Shown one piece after another: positions 45,855 to 59,560 of a DNA stretch of 64,000 bases. Source of the stretch: Tachypleus tridentatus (taxonomy: Eukaryota; Arthropoda; Merostomata; Xiphosura; Limulidae); the NCBI RefSeq assembly GCF_004210375.1, contig NC_134834.1, forward strand, positions 153,159,290-153,223,289, in the 5' to 3' direction. The first letter of the stretch is position 1. Each line of letters begins with the position of its first letter. The translations under genes were made by a program, and so were the position numbers. The notes below the pieces were generated by a model. It was not told the origin of the DNA and ran no database searches. It saw nothing but the letters and a program-made list of their open reading frames with translations.

Positions 45855-46471
45855 CAATAATAGTAATAATAAAATAGAGCTAAAATAAAACAGGCCACCT
45901 ACATTCTTGACTTATTTTTAAAAAAAGAACAATATAAATGGACATTGCCCTGAAAAGAACCAGACTATGATGTCACTCCAGCCACTCAGTATTTACTCAA
46001 AATATATTAATCAGGCCACTCCAACAAAGTAATGAAAGGAGAAAGAGGTCTAGTGTACCTAAACCTCTGGGTATACACCAGAGAAAGTTTCTACAGCATA
46101 AAACCCAGCACTGCGGCAGCTTATTTGACTTTCGACGGTATATTCTGAAGAATTATTAAAATATATAGATGGGAATGGTTGGTTTATCACAAACCGTTGT
46201 GTTCTGTGTTTAGAGTGAAACTCTGCTAATTTTGTGATGCAGTAAAATCATTAGTATTACTGCTCCACTTGATTAGCACAATGGTGTGACCTCGATAATG
46301 TACCAAAGAAAACGTAGCCCCCATTACTAAAACTTTGGGTCGATACCCGAAATTTGCTTGGTCTGTTAGCTTATAATTGATTTTTTTGTTTGATCTTGCA
46401 TTTCAACTAAGCACATGGCTTTTAAGTTGCTAATTGAGTATAGCTGTCATATGCTTTTTAACCTAAGGCTG

Positions 46472-46875
46472 CAAGGGCGTAGATTTTTTACACCCGATGG
46501 GAGGGGGGAAGGTTTTTGCAACCACTTATGTGGACTGTTCAATTTCGAAATTGGTAATTTCTGATTATCTGAACCTGCAGTCACAGAGTAATCTTGTTGC
46601 CATGATACTTGCATGTATACTTTGGCCTGCTGACTGATACTCACGAACTATAGCTTAGATCGAAAAGCTTAGAAGCACGCCAATATTAAAGATGTACATT
46701 TCAGCGACTGAAAAAGTCTACATCTAGGCCTAATTATGTAATTCGATTGGTAAGAACACAAGAACAAACACACAATTCGTAGGCCTGTGATGCAATAAAA
46801 CAATTCAACAGACCAAACTGTATGGGGGATGATTGTATGCACCATACCCCCCATTCCCCAAGATATACGCCCCTG
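46472..46875. mobile_element. Non-autonomous element with terminal inverted repeats (404 bp)
   Basis: Left end CAAGGGCGTAGATTTTTTAC, then CCGATGGGAGGGGGG. Right end, reverse-complemented, CAGGGGCGTATATCTTGGGG, then AATGGGGGGTATGG. Ends starting CAGGGGCG are common in hAT elements. No transposase and no clear 8-bp duplication. Confidence 0.6.
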
Positions 46876-46884
46876 CCTAACGGT

Positions 46885-47557
46885 GAGACCATTTATTATG
46901 TAAGCACTCTCAGAAGCCCCCCCCCTTTTTTTTCTCACTTCAATAAATCTAACAGCAAGTTGATGGTCTTATTTGCATTTTGTGAAGATTAAAATACTTT
47001 TATCCAGTTCATAGTCAATTTAATAAATATAGTCTGATTTGGTTTCAAATAGATCTAGACAAATGTGACTGCAAAGTGAAATGCTGTATTCAAAATAACA
47101 CTGGTGTCTAGTCTATGACAGATACAGTATAACGTTACATATTCGATTTAAATAATTTCGATGTGGTAAAAATAACTTTTCACTATATCTAAAAAATCTA
47201 CAACAGCAAATTTTTAGGAATTTGAATTTCAGTAATTTAGTGTTGGATTGTCAACCAATACTGCCTAAATTAAGCTTTAGATGCTACTGTTATAACTGTG
47301 TAAGTCAGAAATAAGACTTGCACATTTTCTTTTTGGTTGTTATATTGTGGTGGTAACTAAAATTAAATTATTGGATTTTATAGTATGGTTTGCAAACTGG
47401 ATTCCATTTCGAAACGACTGTATCCTAGTTGCAACCTGTATTGCCATACATATAGAAGTTATAGAAATTAGTGTAATTTTTACAGAGCGAATTTATTCCG
47501 TTTTTTTTCCAGTTGTAAATCTTGGATAGAGAATATATGATTTATGGCACATTGCTT
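46885..47557. other. Intergenic sequence, nothing recognised
   Basis: A C-run followed by a T-run at 46919-46932, then AT-rich sequence without features. Confidence 0.45.
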
Positions 47558-47804
47558 TTCTTAGGTCACAGGCCCGGTGGCCTAACGCGTTAAGGCGTGC
47601 ACTTCGTAATCTGAGGGTCGCGGGTTCGCGCCAAACTTGCTCGCCCTCCCAGCCGTGGGGGCATTATAACGTTACGATCAATCCCACTTTTCGTTGGTAA
47701 AATGGTAGCCCAAGAGTTGGCGGTGGGTGGTGATGACTAGCTGCCTTCCCTCTAGTAGCTTTGTGCGAAATTCCAAAACAAACAAACAAACTTCTTAGGT
47801 CACA
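47558..47804 (+). mobile_element. tRNA-derived SINE with perfect 13-bp target-site duplication
   Basis: TTCTTAGGTCACA flanks it at 47558-47570 and 47792-47804. The head GGCCCGGTGGCCTAACGCGT is intact through GGGTTCGC, with a short gap after the B box. About 45 bp of the body (normally from CTTACACTGC to CCTCGAG) is deleted between CTCTAGT and AGCTTTGTGCG. The sharp duplication suggests recent insertion. Confidence 0.92.
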
Positions 47805-50551
47805 CAAATAATGCGTGCTTTGTGTGTATTTTTTCGCATTGTCACATATTAATTTATACTAATAACCCGTTTTCCAGAACACAATGTGTTCTTCCTAAAA
47901 TTTTGTGTGCTGAGGAAGTGTACCATTCCGAACTAATTCTGACGGTATACATAGCACACAAAATTTATAGTGCACGTAAGTATACTCTTATGTCATTAGC
48001 TTGGTTGCATTAATTTTTAACGACTGCTGTATCTTTCCTCTTTGAATTTTGTTTGTATTAAACTTTTGTCTTTCTAGAGGATTAGTTTCCTTACATTTTT
48101 GCTCTATAACTCAAATACTATAGGATTGCGATGAAACTTCGTGAAAATATGTAGAATATCATAATTATTGCCCTTGCAAAAATGGTTCGTGTCCGTTGAT
48201 ATTTGAATTTTTGAAGGCTGAATATAATCAACACTTCGTGACTAAAGTATATGATGTACTTTTCTTCAGTTCATAATTTTTTTTTAAATTTACACAAAAC
48301 GTCAACTCAATAACAAATGCTATAACGGAAGACTTACGCTACCTCATTTGTATTTGTGAAGATTATATTTACGTGCAGAATAATAAAACTTGTAGCAAAT
48401 TAAGAACAAAAAAGAAATGAGATGACTTAAAATAAAATATTGTATTATATGGTTAAGTAAAGCTTTAAATGTATGAAGTGGCTTCAAATTATGTATGTAG
48501 ACAGGCAAATAACTAACACATGCAGGAAGACGCAACGAAGATGCCTTTAAGATGACAACCTTGTAGTTTCAAATTCCAAATGGTGTATTTAGTACACTAA
48601 CAGATATCTATCGTTTGCCTACATCTTTTTCAATCACCATAAAATACAGAAAATTCCTAGACCCTATAATATTTAATAACGTATACGATAAGACAATATT
48701 ACTGGTCTTAACAGCGATTTCTATACTTATGTTCATAGACCTATCGGTACCGACAGAAATGAATCAGCACCAAGAGGGAAAATTCTTTATTTCTGCACAC
48801 AGTCAAATATATACAGCTATATGAACGAAAAATAACGTTTCGCTTTCAACAGAACCTATGCGTGCAACTTCAGTTTCAAAGCTGGAGGACGATTGTTATA
48901 TGTTCTTCAAGAACACATATAGCCTTTGACAATTAGCACTGAAGCACATTTTACAGTATTAATGCTGAAATCCATTTAATAAAACTGTAAACCATGTATA
49001 TGTCGGAAACTCTTTCCTTGGTTGTTGTTACCGTGTTAAAATATATCAGTAAAACTCAGCATCCCTCTTCTCCAAACTAGGAGAAACTGCCATACCACCA
49101 GTTCCTGTAGCATGCAACACAATATATTGCTGATGAAATATCAAAGATAATCGTCCGTTAAAGAAAAATTCATGGGGATAAGCCCTCGTGAAAAAATTAT
49201 GCCAAAAATACACAACTAACGCTATCAATGATTTAAAGCAAACTCAGTCTTTGCTATGAAATAGCCAGTTACTCACAGATTTCACAATACTGACGCCACT
49301 TATGGGTAACCTTAACTGCTAATACCTAATTAATAATCGAGCCAGAAATCCTACAAATGAGGTGTAATTTGTATAGTTTGATATTTTTGTTAAACACAAA
49401 GCTACACTATGAAATAATCTTTACGATTACTGCATCAACATTCCTAAAAAATAGCTGATAATATTAAAGTTTTTCACTACATTTACGCCATCTACAATAA
49501 ACTCAAAGCAACGATGAACTGGAGCCCAGATCTTGCAAACCTCAAATAATGTTTACTATATCGTTTACTCTCACATTTGGTATGGATTTTTGACAAATAA
49601 TTCTGCTACAAGTTTGGCATCAATACATTTAATCTCTACTTACGGACTGTAAACACTTGCAACTTAAATTCGTAGTCAATTTTCATGACAATCCAGAAGT
49701 TAAAAATTGAAAATGAATTGTTCTTTAAAATGAAACTTATCTGAATGAAACGTTTAGCAAGATAAAACAGCTGGTAACTACTTCTAATACTTGTGAAAAA
49801 CCGTTAAAGTAATGTTTCTAAGAAACTACGTTTTTCTTGTGAAATTGCAATGTACGCCAGAGAAAAAACATATATATTGTCTTCTTACATATATATAATA
49901 GGCAAAAAATTATTTACAAACAATTTGTAGGGAGCATACTACAAGTTTCGATAGAACACTGGTCTCTCTTCAAGTACATGTTTGTATAAGGAGTCAAAAA
50001 TACCGATTTTTGGAATTCTTACGCAATATTGAAAACTGCTGAAACACGGTGTTTAGGCATGTTGGGGGTAATTTTCTATTTTACAGGTTAATTCAAGGTC
50101 ATACCAATGCTATCAGTAAAGTAAATTGTGTCGGTACACACGTTATTGTAGATAAAAATTACTCTCAAAACGTTATTTATCCAGATTTGTTTTTCCTGAA
50201 TTCATCAGTATATAGCAACAATGATTCACGGTAGGCCAGAAACAGCCCATCACACCCTCAAACACTCAAGTCAGCAGATTTTCGACATGCACCTCTACTA
50301 GGGAAAATCGGGGCTTTTACTACTTTTAAAGAAGTAAATCACGCCAGTCTGATATTATTGTGACATATATTCATATCACAAGTGGCCAGATTACTTCTTA
50401 AGAGGTAGTTAAATAATGTGCATGATGTCAGACTACATATGTATTTTCATTTTCACAAAACAAATTGTATTAAACTGATGACATTATTTTATGTGACTAC
50501 ATAATTAATATTTTTTCAGACTGGTTTAGGAATCTTACAGTAGTACTTAAC
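47805..50551. other. Intergenic sequence, nothing recognised
   Basis: AT-rich. A small perfect-looking hairpin (TATATGTTCTTCAAGAACAC...) lies at 48897-48922. No coding frame stands out. Confidence 0.4.
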
Positions 50552-50818
50552 TCTGTTTTGAATTTTCTCATAAAGCTACACGAGAGATACCTGCGCTAGC
50601 CATCCCTAATTTAACAGTGTAAGACTAGAGGGAAGGCAGTTAGTCATCATCACCACTGCCAACCTTTGGGCTACTCTTATACCAACAAATAGTGGGATTG
50701 ACAGAACACTATAATGCCTCATGCAGAAAAGGGCAAGCACATTTAGTGTAATGGGGACTCAAACCCGTGATCTGCAGATTACTAATTGAGCACCCTAACC
50801 ATCTGACCATGCTGGGCC
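50552..50818 (-). mobile_element. tRNA-derived SINE, full length but diverged
   Basis: Minus-strand head GGCCCAGCATGGTCAGATGG, B-box remnant, body and tail all in order (tail near 50555). Many CpG-type changes; an old copy. Confidence 0.88.
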
Positions 50819-51989
50819 TTCTTACACTTTTAACCATTGGGCTGTAAAAACAATTTATGTATGGCATTAGTTTCATGGTAAGTCTGAAATTATAGTAATA
50901 CAGTCACTACTTCAATATTATATTTTATTTTCACATCTCAACATCATATAAACACAGTTCATTTTCTAACGCCTAAAACATGTATGCATGCATTTTCCAA
51001 TTTTTGTTTCCACAGTACACTTGTAGATAAAATACATACAAGTAGCAAGTGTAACACATACATATTACTAAGATACTGTTTTTCAAACCAAACTTAATAG
51101 ATAAATCAAGGGAATTAATGCATAATGTGCAATATATTCTGGGCTAAACACAATCTAAATATATAAATTCACACATTTTGTACCTGTTAACCCACAAAAC
51201 TTAGCTCCACTGCAAATTCACCTTTCATAATTGACTTGTAACATTTTTTATATATTTCATTTTTAAGAACCACTGAAGTGTCACATTAAAGCCTAAAAAT
51301 CAACATTCACTGACTGGAATTCTTGTAGTTTAATTGTACTTATGATTAACTGGTTTAGATATTACTCTTCATATCACGTGTTCAATTAAAATACGGTATC
51401 TGATGATAATGTTAGTAGTGGCCAAAATGAAAAAAGTAACTTTGCCTTCACAATATCGATGAGAGAGAGAAACTGTTTCTCCATCAGGAGATTTACAATT
51501 TTACATACCAATACCATCAATGATATAGTTACTATTCTTGCAAAACAAGGAAGACACCAATAACTAATATTAGACTGTAACACCATTAATAGCACTGACG
51601 TTATTGTGACATTACAGGTCAGTGGAAATACCATAACAAAATAAGAGTTTTAATGTTATGACACCACTAATGGCACTGTATGTGTTGCAACATCAGATAT
51701 TTATGTCATTAGTTTTACCATTAATACTAAAATGTAAAAACTAAAGATTTACTATTTAGTTTATCCTTATCAAATACACCAATGAAAACTTCATTACAAC
51801 TATCAAAAGAAACATTAAAATCTCATCATTTGTAAATAAAGTTTGTTAAGCTGAACTAACAAAGTTACAGTGCAGCACTTATAGTAACTTAACCTTTTAG
51901 CCATACAAACATGAAATGCACTTAAAACACCACTTTCCATAGATTGATAGAGTTATAGTCTTCTTATGAAATTTAGATATTATAATTTC
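50819..51989. other. Intergenic sequence, nothing recognised
   Basis: AT-rich, no feature. Confidence 0.45.
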
Positions 51990-53721
51990 TTTATAAAATG
52001 TTTTCCTATTTTGTTTAGTATCATTTTTTAAAAGATATATAATGTCCATGTATTTGGAATACCTTAAGCAATAGTTGGCCTAACTTTGATAGCAATGTGC
52101 ATACAAGTACATATCTATAAATAAAGACATGTATCACAATCAGGCACAAATCCAGGGGAAGGTCTATGGGGCCTGGATCTCCCCTCCACTACCAACAAAA
52201 ATATTCAAAATGATCTCGCATCTTGTAATTAATTAATATTTGAACAGCCCCTCTGTAACAGGACTATACAATGATTCCTAGATAATAATTACAATATTAA
52301 TTATTCTGCACATGGGTATGTTGCATGATGTTTCATAAAAAGGCATAAAACCCTACCTAAATCACTGTGTAAACTGCAATTGACTGCATCTGTACTCTGT
52401 GCAACAGGCTCAGATTTAATTACACCTTGAACATTTTAAACTCATGTCAGGAAAACAGAAACAAGTGTCACTTTTTGGCTCTTACAAGCCTAAAAGCACT
52501 GATTACAATAAAGAACCACTGACTAAACACTGTTAGGATGAAAATGAGGAAACTCTAGGGATTATGACAATGATCATAATGGAGGTGGAATGTCAACAAC
52601 AAAGATACAGAATTATGATATTTTATTATAACTTCTCTCCATAATATTGGATTTGTAATTAGAGAAGTGCAAGTTTCTTTCACCATCAAATCAATATACT
52701 ATTACCAAGAAAATTCTACAACCAGACACACACTTTGTATATCTGTATCATGAGGGAGGTATACAAGTGTCACTATTTTCAAGTAATTGGTTGGAACAAC
52801 ATAACTGGCTAGTTTATTCAAAGAATCTTGATGGTGAGTTGTGTTTTCCATGTGTTTTATAAAATGTTTTCCTATTTTGTTTAGTATCATTTTTTAAAAG
52901 ATATATAATGTCCATGTATTTGGAATACCTTAAGCAATAGTTGGCCTAACTTTGATAGCAATGTGCATACAAGTACATATCTATAAATAAAGACATGTAT
53001 CACAATCAGGCACAAATCCAGGGGAAGGTCTATGGGGCCTGGATCTCCCCTCGACTACCAACAAAAATATTCAAAATGATCTCGCATCTTGTAATTAATT
53101 AATATTTGAACAGCCCCTCTGTAACAGGACTATACAATGATTCCTAGATAATAATTACAATATTAATTATTCTGCACATGGGTATGTTGCATGATGTTTC
53201 ATAAAAAGGCATAAAACCCTACCTAAATCACTGTGTAAACTGCAATTGACTGCATCTGTACTCTGTGCAACAGGCTCAGATTTAATTACACCTTGAACAT
53301 TTTAAACTCATGTCAGGAAAACAGAAACAAGTGTCACTTTTTGGCTCTTACAAGCCTAAAAGCACTGATTACAATAAAGAACCACTGACTAAACACTGTT
53401 AGGATGAAAATGAGGAAACTCTAGGGATTATGACAATGATCATAATGGAGGTGGAATGTCAACAACAAAGATACAGAATTATGATATTTTATTATAACTT
53501 CTCTCCATAATATTGGATTTGTAATTAGAGAAGTGCAAGTTTCTTTCACCATCAAATCAATATACTATTACCAAGAAAATTCTACAACCAGACACACACT
53601 TTGTATATCTGTATCATGAGGGAGGTATACAAGTGTCACTATTTTCAAGTAATTGGTTGGAACAACATAACTGGCTAGTTTATTCAAAGAATCTTGATGG
53701 TGAGTTGTGTTTTCCATGTGT
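51990..53721. repeat. Tandem duplication, 2 x 866 bp, nearly identical
   Basis: 51990-52855 and 52856-53721 read the same throughout. The one difference I found by eye is C versus G in CCCCTC(C/G)ACTACC (52186 / 53052). The unit contains about 150 bp of flank plus the first 715 bp of the hAT relic that starts at 52141. Confidence 0.93.
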
Positions 53722-55000
53722 GCCTATTTGCCATGACAGGATATTGCTAGATAGGAGTTTCATCTAAACCTCTGAGCAAGTTCAAGAACAGTATTTGAGA
53801 GACCTGAGTGCAAGTATCATCATAACAAAATGTTAGACAGTTGGATTTTTAACACAATGGTAAAAAAATACATCACTCTATGAATGCCAGGTTTATATAG
53901 CTGTTGGAAAATGATTCCCAAAAAACAGACAAAAGTTGGACTTAATCCTGAAGACTATTATTTTCTTTTGTGCATTACTTGATTTCCAAGTAGACAGTGG
54001 GGATTCCACATTTGCAACCCATTTAAGAAATGTACCAAAAATGCCAATTATATGTCAAAAACAGTACAAAGTAAGTTAATACTTGTAACAGATCATATCA
54101 GATCTGCTAGCTTGAAAAAGGTTAAATAAGCAGAAATTTATTATTATTTTTAATCATAGAAAATTAAACTGCAGACATTTCAAATAAAGGGTCAATGCCA
54201 CTGTGCCTCTATTACATGCACAATGGAACCATTCAGGAGTAGTGTGTAGATTTTGTTACTTGCAAAAGATGGAGTCACTTGGCTGACTGCAACAGCTCTG
54301 GTAAAACAAATTTTGTCAAAATTAAGACCACACGATCTTGAGCTACATATACAGAAGTATTATGCTGCATAAAATATGTGCCTGCACAGGCACCACCATA
54401 AAATAAGAGTTCTCAGCTGCAATACAATTGGATTGTAATGCCAACATGTTAAACTTTGCAATTGTGAGGGTTTGCAAATGACAAGCCATAAGGAATGTGA
54501 TGGGAATTATCAGAAATGTATAGTCACCAAATCAGTAGGAAATACTAAACAATAAGATCAGAGGAATGTCATGATGCTTGTCAAAAACACTTGAGTTTAT
54601 GTAAGACACAATGCAGCAATGCATTTGATGTGTTTAATTAACTTTATCTTGCAATCACTGAGTCGCTACTCAAGATGTAAACTGATCATAGATCACTTCA
54701 TGTTGCCATGGCAACATTCCATCATCTCCTGAAAGTACACTGAAGCATATTAACCAGAACATGTAGTGAAGTATCTACAGTGCTCAGCAAATAGTTACAA
54801 TCTTACTTATCAAATTGTGCAAGTGCAAGGAGTTTCAGCAAGCTTCAAAACCTCAAGACATATCTAAGGTGCACAATGGGACAGGAATACTTCTGTGGGC
54901 TTTTGTTAAATGTGTATTACGATTGCCTAGTTCATCTCGATACACAATAAACAAACATGCCAGGCTTCACCCAAGGTACATGGAACTTGTCAATTGCTAA
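52141..55000 (+). pseudogene. hAT-type transposon relic with TTF-like zinc finger
   Basis: Starts CAGGCACAAATCCAGGGGAA, a hAT-like terminus. A protein begins at ATG 52444 (again at 53310 in the duplicate): MSGKQKQVSLFGSYKPKS. Further on, NWLEQHNWLVYSKNLDGELC then FPC (53655-53720) is the TTF-type finger of ZMYM/hAT transposases. After it come KNRQKLDLILKTI, then LLDFQVDSGDSTFATHLRN (about 53930-54030), matching the usual NR..L..I/LRFRVESGD block. Fragments in varying frames follow to about 54600. Stops are frequent; the C-terminal dimerisation region is not recognisable. Dead copy. Confidence 0.6.
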
Positions 55001-58000
55001 AGTGTTGTTTGAATTATCACTGTCATAAAGCACCTCATTATATTTTTACACATCTCATTCAAGTGACAGTATTGTTTTATTTTTATATTTTATAGCTTGG
55101 ATATGCCATACACTGGTTAAAATATTGGTCAAATCAAGCCCACTCATCAAATGTAAAAAGGAATTTTGTCTAGTAGAGCTACATTACCTTTCTGAACAAA
55201 CATGACTACTGAATGCAAAATGTGAAGTAACTGGTAGAAGTATGTCACAAATCTAAAGACTGCCTATATGTAAAGCAATTCTGTATAATGAAATTATGTA
55301 AAATTCTGAACACAATATCTAAATCAAGACACGTGTGCGTGCTGCACTTACAACACTTGGTGATATTCCAAGCATAAATACAAAAAAAGGCACAAGTTCA
55401 CAATATTTCCCATTTTTAATTTACTCAGTATAATTATCATACTATGCTAAAAAAACAAGGAAACATATTCTAAGACACGTTTAAATAAAATGCAAAGAAG
55501 TATTATTTTATAACAAACAAACCATCGTACAGAAAAATTTCCGACTCAATGCAAATTATATTTAGGATATTTTGCATCAAGTTGCTCTGTTTGATTCTGT
55601 AAAGCAATTTTATATTTATGGCTTTTTTTTTCTTACTACAGTGATAAACTTTTCTACAAATTTGCTCCATAATTTACTCTATAATGTTGTATTTTTTTTT
55701 TAAATTCAAAATTATGAAGAGAGATTATAAAGTTTAAAATCACCAAAATCATAACTACTACTGAATCTAAACTGATTTTATGGAAACACACAAAAAAGTA
55801 ACAATTTGTAACCTATTCTACCTTAACCTTTTCTTATTTTCTAAATGACAATGAATTTTCCAGCCAGGTGTTAGGAATAGAACTCATTTAATCTCGCATA
55901 TCTAGTACAATCTTAGTTTTATTAGAAGTTGGCAAAACAGGCCATTTATTTTGTTGTTTTACCTAAGAAGATTTAAAAAAAAATCTATTTAAACTATGAA
56001 AACATTAAAATTTTACAATGTCTTACATATAAACATAAAACTGTTACTAAAATAACTTCAGTCACAATAAAATGTTAATTTAGTGATTCATAGAAATTTG
56101 TTCTAAAACGGATAATCTGATGTTAAGTTTATTTGCTAAAACACATTACTAAAATAAGAATTTAATGTTTAATTAACACAGAGCATCATAAGTCAATTTT
56201 TTTTATGGAAAAAAGCTATCATTATACAAAACAAAGTTCTACATCATTTAAGATAAAAATCTCAGTTTCTGAATTAACATTTGTTGTTGTCACAGGCAAT
56301 TATAATAATAGTTACCAGTTACTATTACACTGTAGATAAACAGAAATAAAATACTATACAACAGAAAATTATCAATAATAATAATAAATTTAAAGTATCT
56401 TTATATAAGAAAGAAATCATGAAAATACAGCTACTTTTTCAATTTATACATTTCATGTAAAATAATTTTGATGAATATGTACCCAAATTTCTCAACAGGT
56501 GGAGATAATAGAGCACTTCAATGCCTTTCATGGGTGTTAGTATCTCAGAATTTTATAAAACAAAGTAAGAGGAGAAAGCACGGTCACATAGGCCTAGTAG
56601 ACTTGAATCATGGAAGTTCTTTCCTTGCCAACACCTATCCACTTCACTGGACAAAATAAGATAAACATTAGTAAATATTACCACTTATTTGGAAGATCGG
56701 TTACTCTGTACCTAAGCTTGCCCTTTTTTAATTTAATGTTTAACATCAGTAAATTATGCTTCCATTTCTTTAATGAAAAGCAAGACAAGTTTTATCAAAT
56801 TTATAATTGTTGAGCCACAACAGCTCGATAATGGAAAATCAAAACATGCATGCCCACTCCTGTACGAGTTGAAAAAACTTGCATTCTATACTAACATTCC
56901 CACTTGTATTAAGAACAAGACATCAACCCACATCCTCTGCTGACAACACATATTTGCTTCTGTACCAGATTAACTAGATATCAACACACATCCTCCACTC
57001 TCATATTAGTTCAACACTGCTACCAAGATACCAACACAGACATCCTTTTTATCATTAAGATACTCATCCCAAGTATGATATTTCATTTTTGGAAACTTAC
57101 ATTTACAAATAACTACATTTAACAAACCTTTTTTTTTTTAATGACATTTTGCTAGGTTCACCCAGCAGCATCAGGTGACATACATAAATGTTTCAAATTA
57201 TTGAAGAAATATAATAGTAAAAAAACAGACCCGGTAACACTTTTTTTCTGCAGAAGTTTCTTGAAACTTTTAAAATTGCCAATTTCCAAAATTAAATTTC
57301 TAATAGTTTCTACTGATTTAATAATTGATAAGTAAAATAAATTCCCCCTTTAATAGAATTATTAGTTTGATGACATTGGTTCCCTTCACTGATTGCTCCT
57401 TCAGTGCTCTCACAACTGGTAGGTCAAAGAGTGCATGTCACAACTTTGAATAGCTCAATTCAAAATCTAATCAAACTACTTTATTATAATTGTATAAAAT
57501 AAGTATGGCATCAAAATATATTTAATAAATCATGCTGTAATATTTAAAAAGTTTTAATTTCTTAATTTTATAAGAAAATACTTAAACTCCTCCATCTTCT
57601 CTTGGACAAGATTGTGACATTTGTTTTCTAGGTCTTCTCCCTCCTTCAATTAAGTGACCAGCCCTTTTTGAATAATTTAATGAAAATTACTTATTATAGT
57701 ATAGATATTATGAATCAAGTATAATTTTTATAGCATTCAATTTTTTTTGTTTATGAAGCCAAAAACTAGAAAATTAAACCCACTAACCATACTAACCTGT
57801 CTCACACTCACACCAATTGCCTATAGTTCTCCCTGTTTTATACAATATTTTTAACCAACAGGAAGCAAAAAGTTTTAGTCTGTCCCTTGATGCATTAAAC
57901 TGTTTTCTGTGCAGAACATTATCTATCTTACCTTCAGTTCAAACTTTTTCTTGTGCTATTAACAATGACAAGCTTAGCTGAATTTTTAACTCTTTACTGG

Positions 58001-58689
58001 CTGCTATATAACCCAGTAATGAAAAACCTGTAAACATTGGAAATGGTAGCTCATTTTATTCACTTTTTTGATGAAACAGTCTAACTTTTGTGCTAGATAT
58101 CTATTTTCTGATCTATTATATTTTCTCAAAATGGGAATATTGGCATCTTCTCTAGTTTATATTTAAAAAAAAAATCAACATTCTCGATTTTATTTTTACT
58201 CACTGAATAAAATAACTAGAAACTGTAACACTAGTAACTGTAAAACAAAATTTTGCAGATATGATGTTATGTAAATAAATTTGATTTTTACAAGTTATAC
58301 ATAGAACAATTGCTGTTCAATTATTCAACTAAATAGAAATGTCAATGAAAATGCATCAAACTAAAACATTTTCTTCCTTTTATTAATAAAAGACAATTTT
58401 TCATTATACTGATTTAAATCTGTTTTCTGCTATACAAGTTAGCAGACTATACAATTTGCATTTTAGTTTCAGTGGAACATCACATCTTGTGTAATATCTT
58501 CTCACACTTCATGCATCTCAATCTGGTATTTACAACACACAGAATATCTACCCTGTGAGAAAGGTTCCAGAAAGTGATTATTTTGTCATACCTAACAACT
58601 TTGGAAGATTGAATAGATGGGCTTGCCTGTTGATACCTTTCTTATTGAACTTTAACCATAGCTTGAGCTACTTCTCTCCTAAACTGTAA
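55001..58689. other. AT-rich sequence, no gene recognised
   Basis: Only short frames, such as 63 codons at 56468-56659 on the plus strand, without splice context or family. It could be intron or 3' UTR of a neighbouring gene outside the window. Confidence 0.4.
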
Positions 58690-59560
58690 ATAAGTAACAT
58701 TTGAAGTAAGGTTAACGTGCTAGTAAAAACTAAAGGCAGCAAATACAATCAAGTTTAAGGTATTTAAAAGTATGTTCCACTGCCTATTTTTTTGAGTGCA
58801 GTCTAGGCTTGTATGATGACAGCAACCAGTCACATCTACTCCTCCCAGTCATCATTTGTTGTACATGTTGATGAGATATGGCTGCCTGACTGTCTTCTTA
58901 TTTTCTTTCTTTACTCACCATTCAGAACTGGTCTGGCACTATAGAAGTTACTGGCAATAACTATTCCCTATGGCCTGAAATCAAAAGGTCCTCTTTCCTG
59001 TTTTTCTTTTTCTTTGATATGAGAGGGTAGTGTCTGGTTCGATTCTTGCAGATAGTTCCAAAAGCATGAATGTTTAGCTGAGCCAATTCAGTTATTAGCT
59101 TACAATTTGTAAAAATATTTTGAAACAAACACTACGTTTATACCGACTACTTGGTTACAGCATTCCTATGACAACATGATATTTTTATTTTGCACAATAA
59201 ATGGAAAAGATGCAACGAGAGCCATTTGCACTGCACAACATCCACATTTTTTTATTTGTATCAAACAGGCTTATATTTTATATGAATTGTGCACTATAAT
59301 GGCCATAATATGGACAAATAGCTTCATTTATACTTAGAAATTCATGAAATATTCCAAACTTCTGGAAACTGTCTAAGCATGTCAAATTGTGGCAAGTACT
59401 TCAGCTACCTTTAATTAAGCCAAGTTATTACTGTTAGCAGTAATATGCAAGTACCTCTTGATGGAGCAAAACCTGTCTTTATGCATTGTCTCAACAAAGA
59501 TTGATACTTCCAAGTATTCTTTCTTGACCAATAATCATTTTGAGAGGGCATACTGTGATA
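58690..59560 (-). pseudogene. piggyBac-like transposase relic
   Basis: Read right to left in shifting frames: SIFVETMHKDRFCSIKRYLH (59500-59435), the N-terminal F..xMxRxRFxxIxRYLHF block. Then FVSKYFYKL and HAFGTICKNRTRHYPL (59130-59020), the FDNFYTS..L and GTxRxNR.xxP block. Finally CDWLLSSYKPRLHSKK (58833-58788), the D..xxSYxxxxRSKKWW block. The order and spacing fit piggyBac transposases (catalytic DDD, here lost). Many stops; an ancient copy. Confidence 0.65.

Larger units (their letters stand above)
42636..46110 (+). mobile_element. Head-to-tail array of a second Jockey-like LINE
   Basis: Three units begin with the same sequence (GGAGGAAGAGGTC at 42710, GGAGGAAGAGGTCTAG at 44640, GGAGAAAGAGGTCTAG at about 46039). 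Each is preceded by the same 3' segment (TGCCCTGAAAA... at 42638, 44327 and 45948), which ends a few bases before the next unit begins. So it is 3' end, unit 1, 3' end, unit 2, 3' end, start of unit 3. Units 1 and 2 contain RT; unit 3 is cut at about 46110. A SINE interrupts the unit 1/unit 2 junction. Confidence 0.7.
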
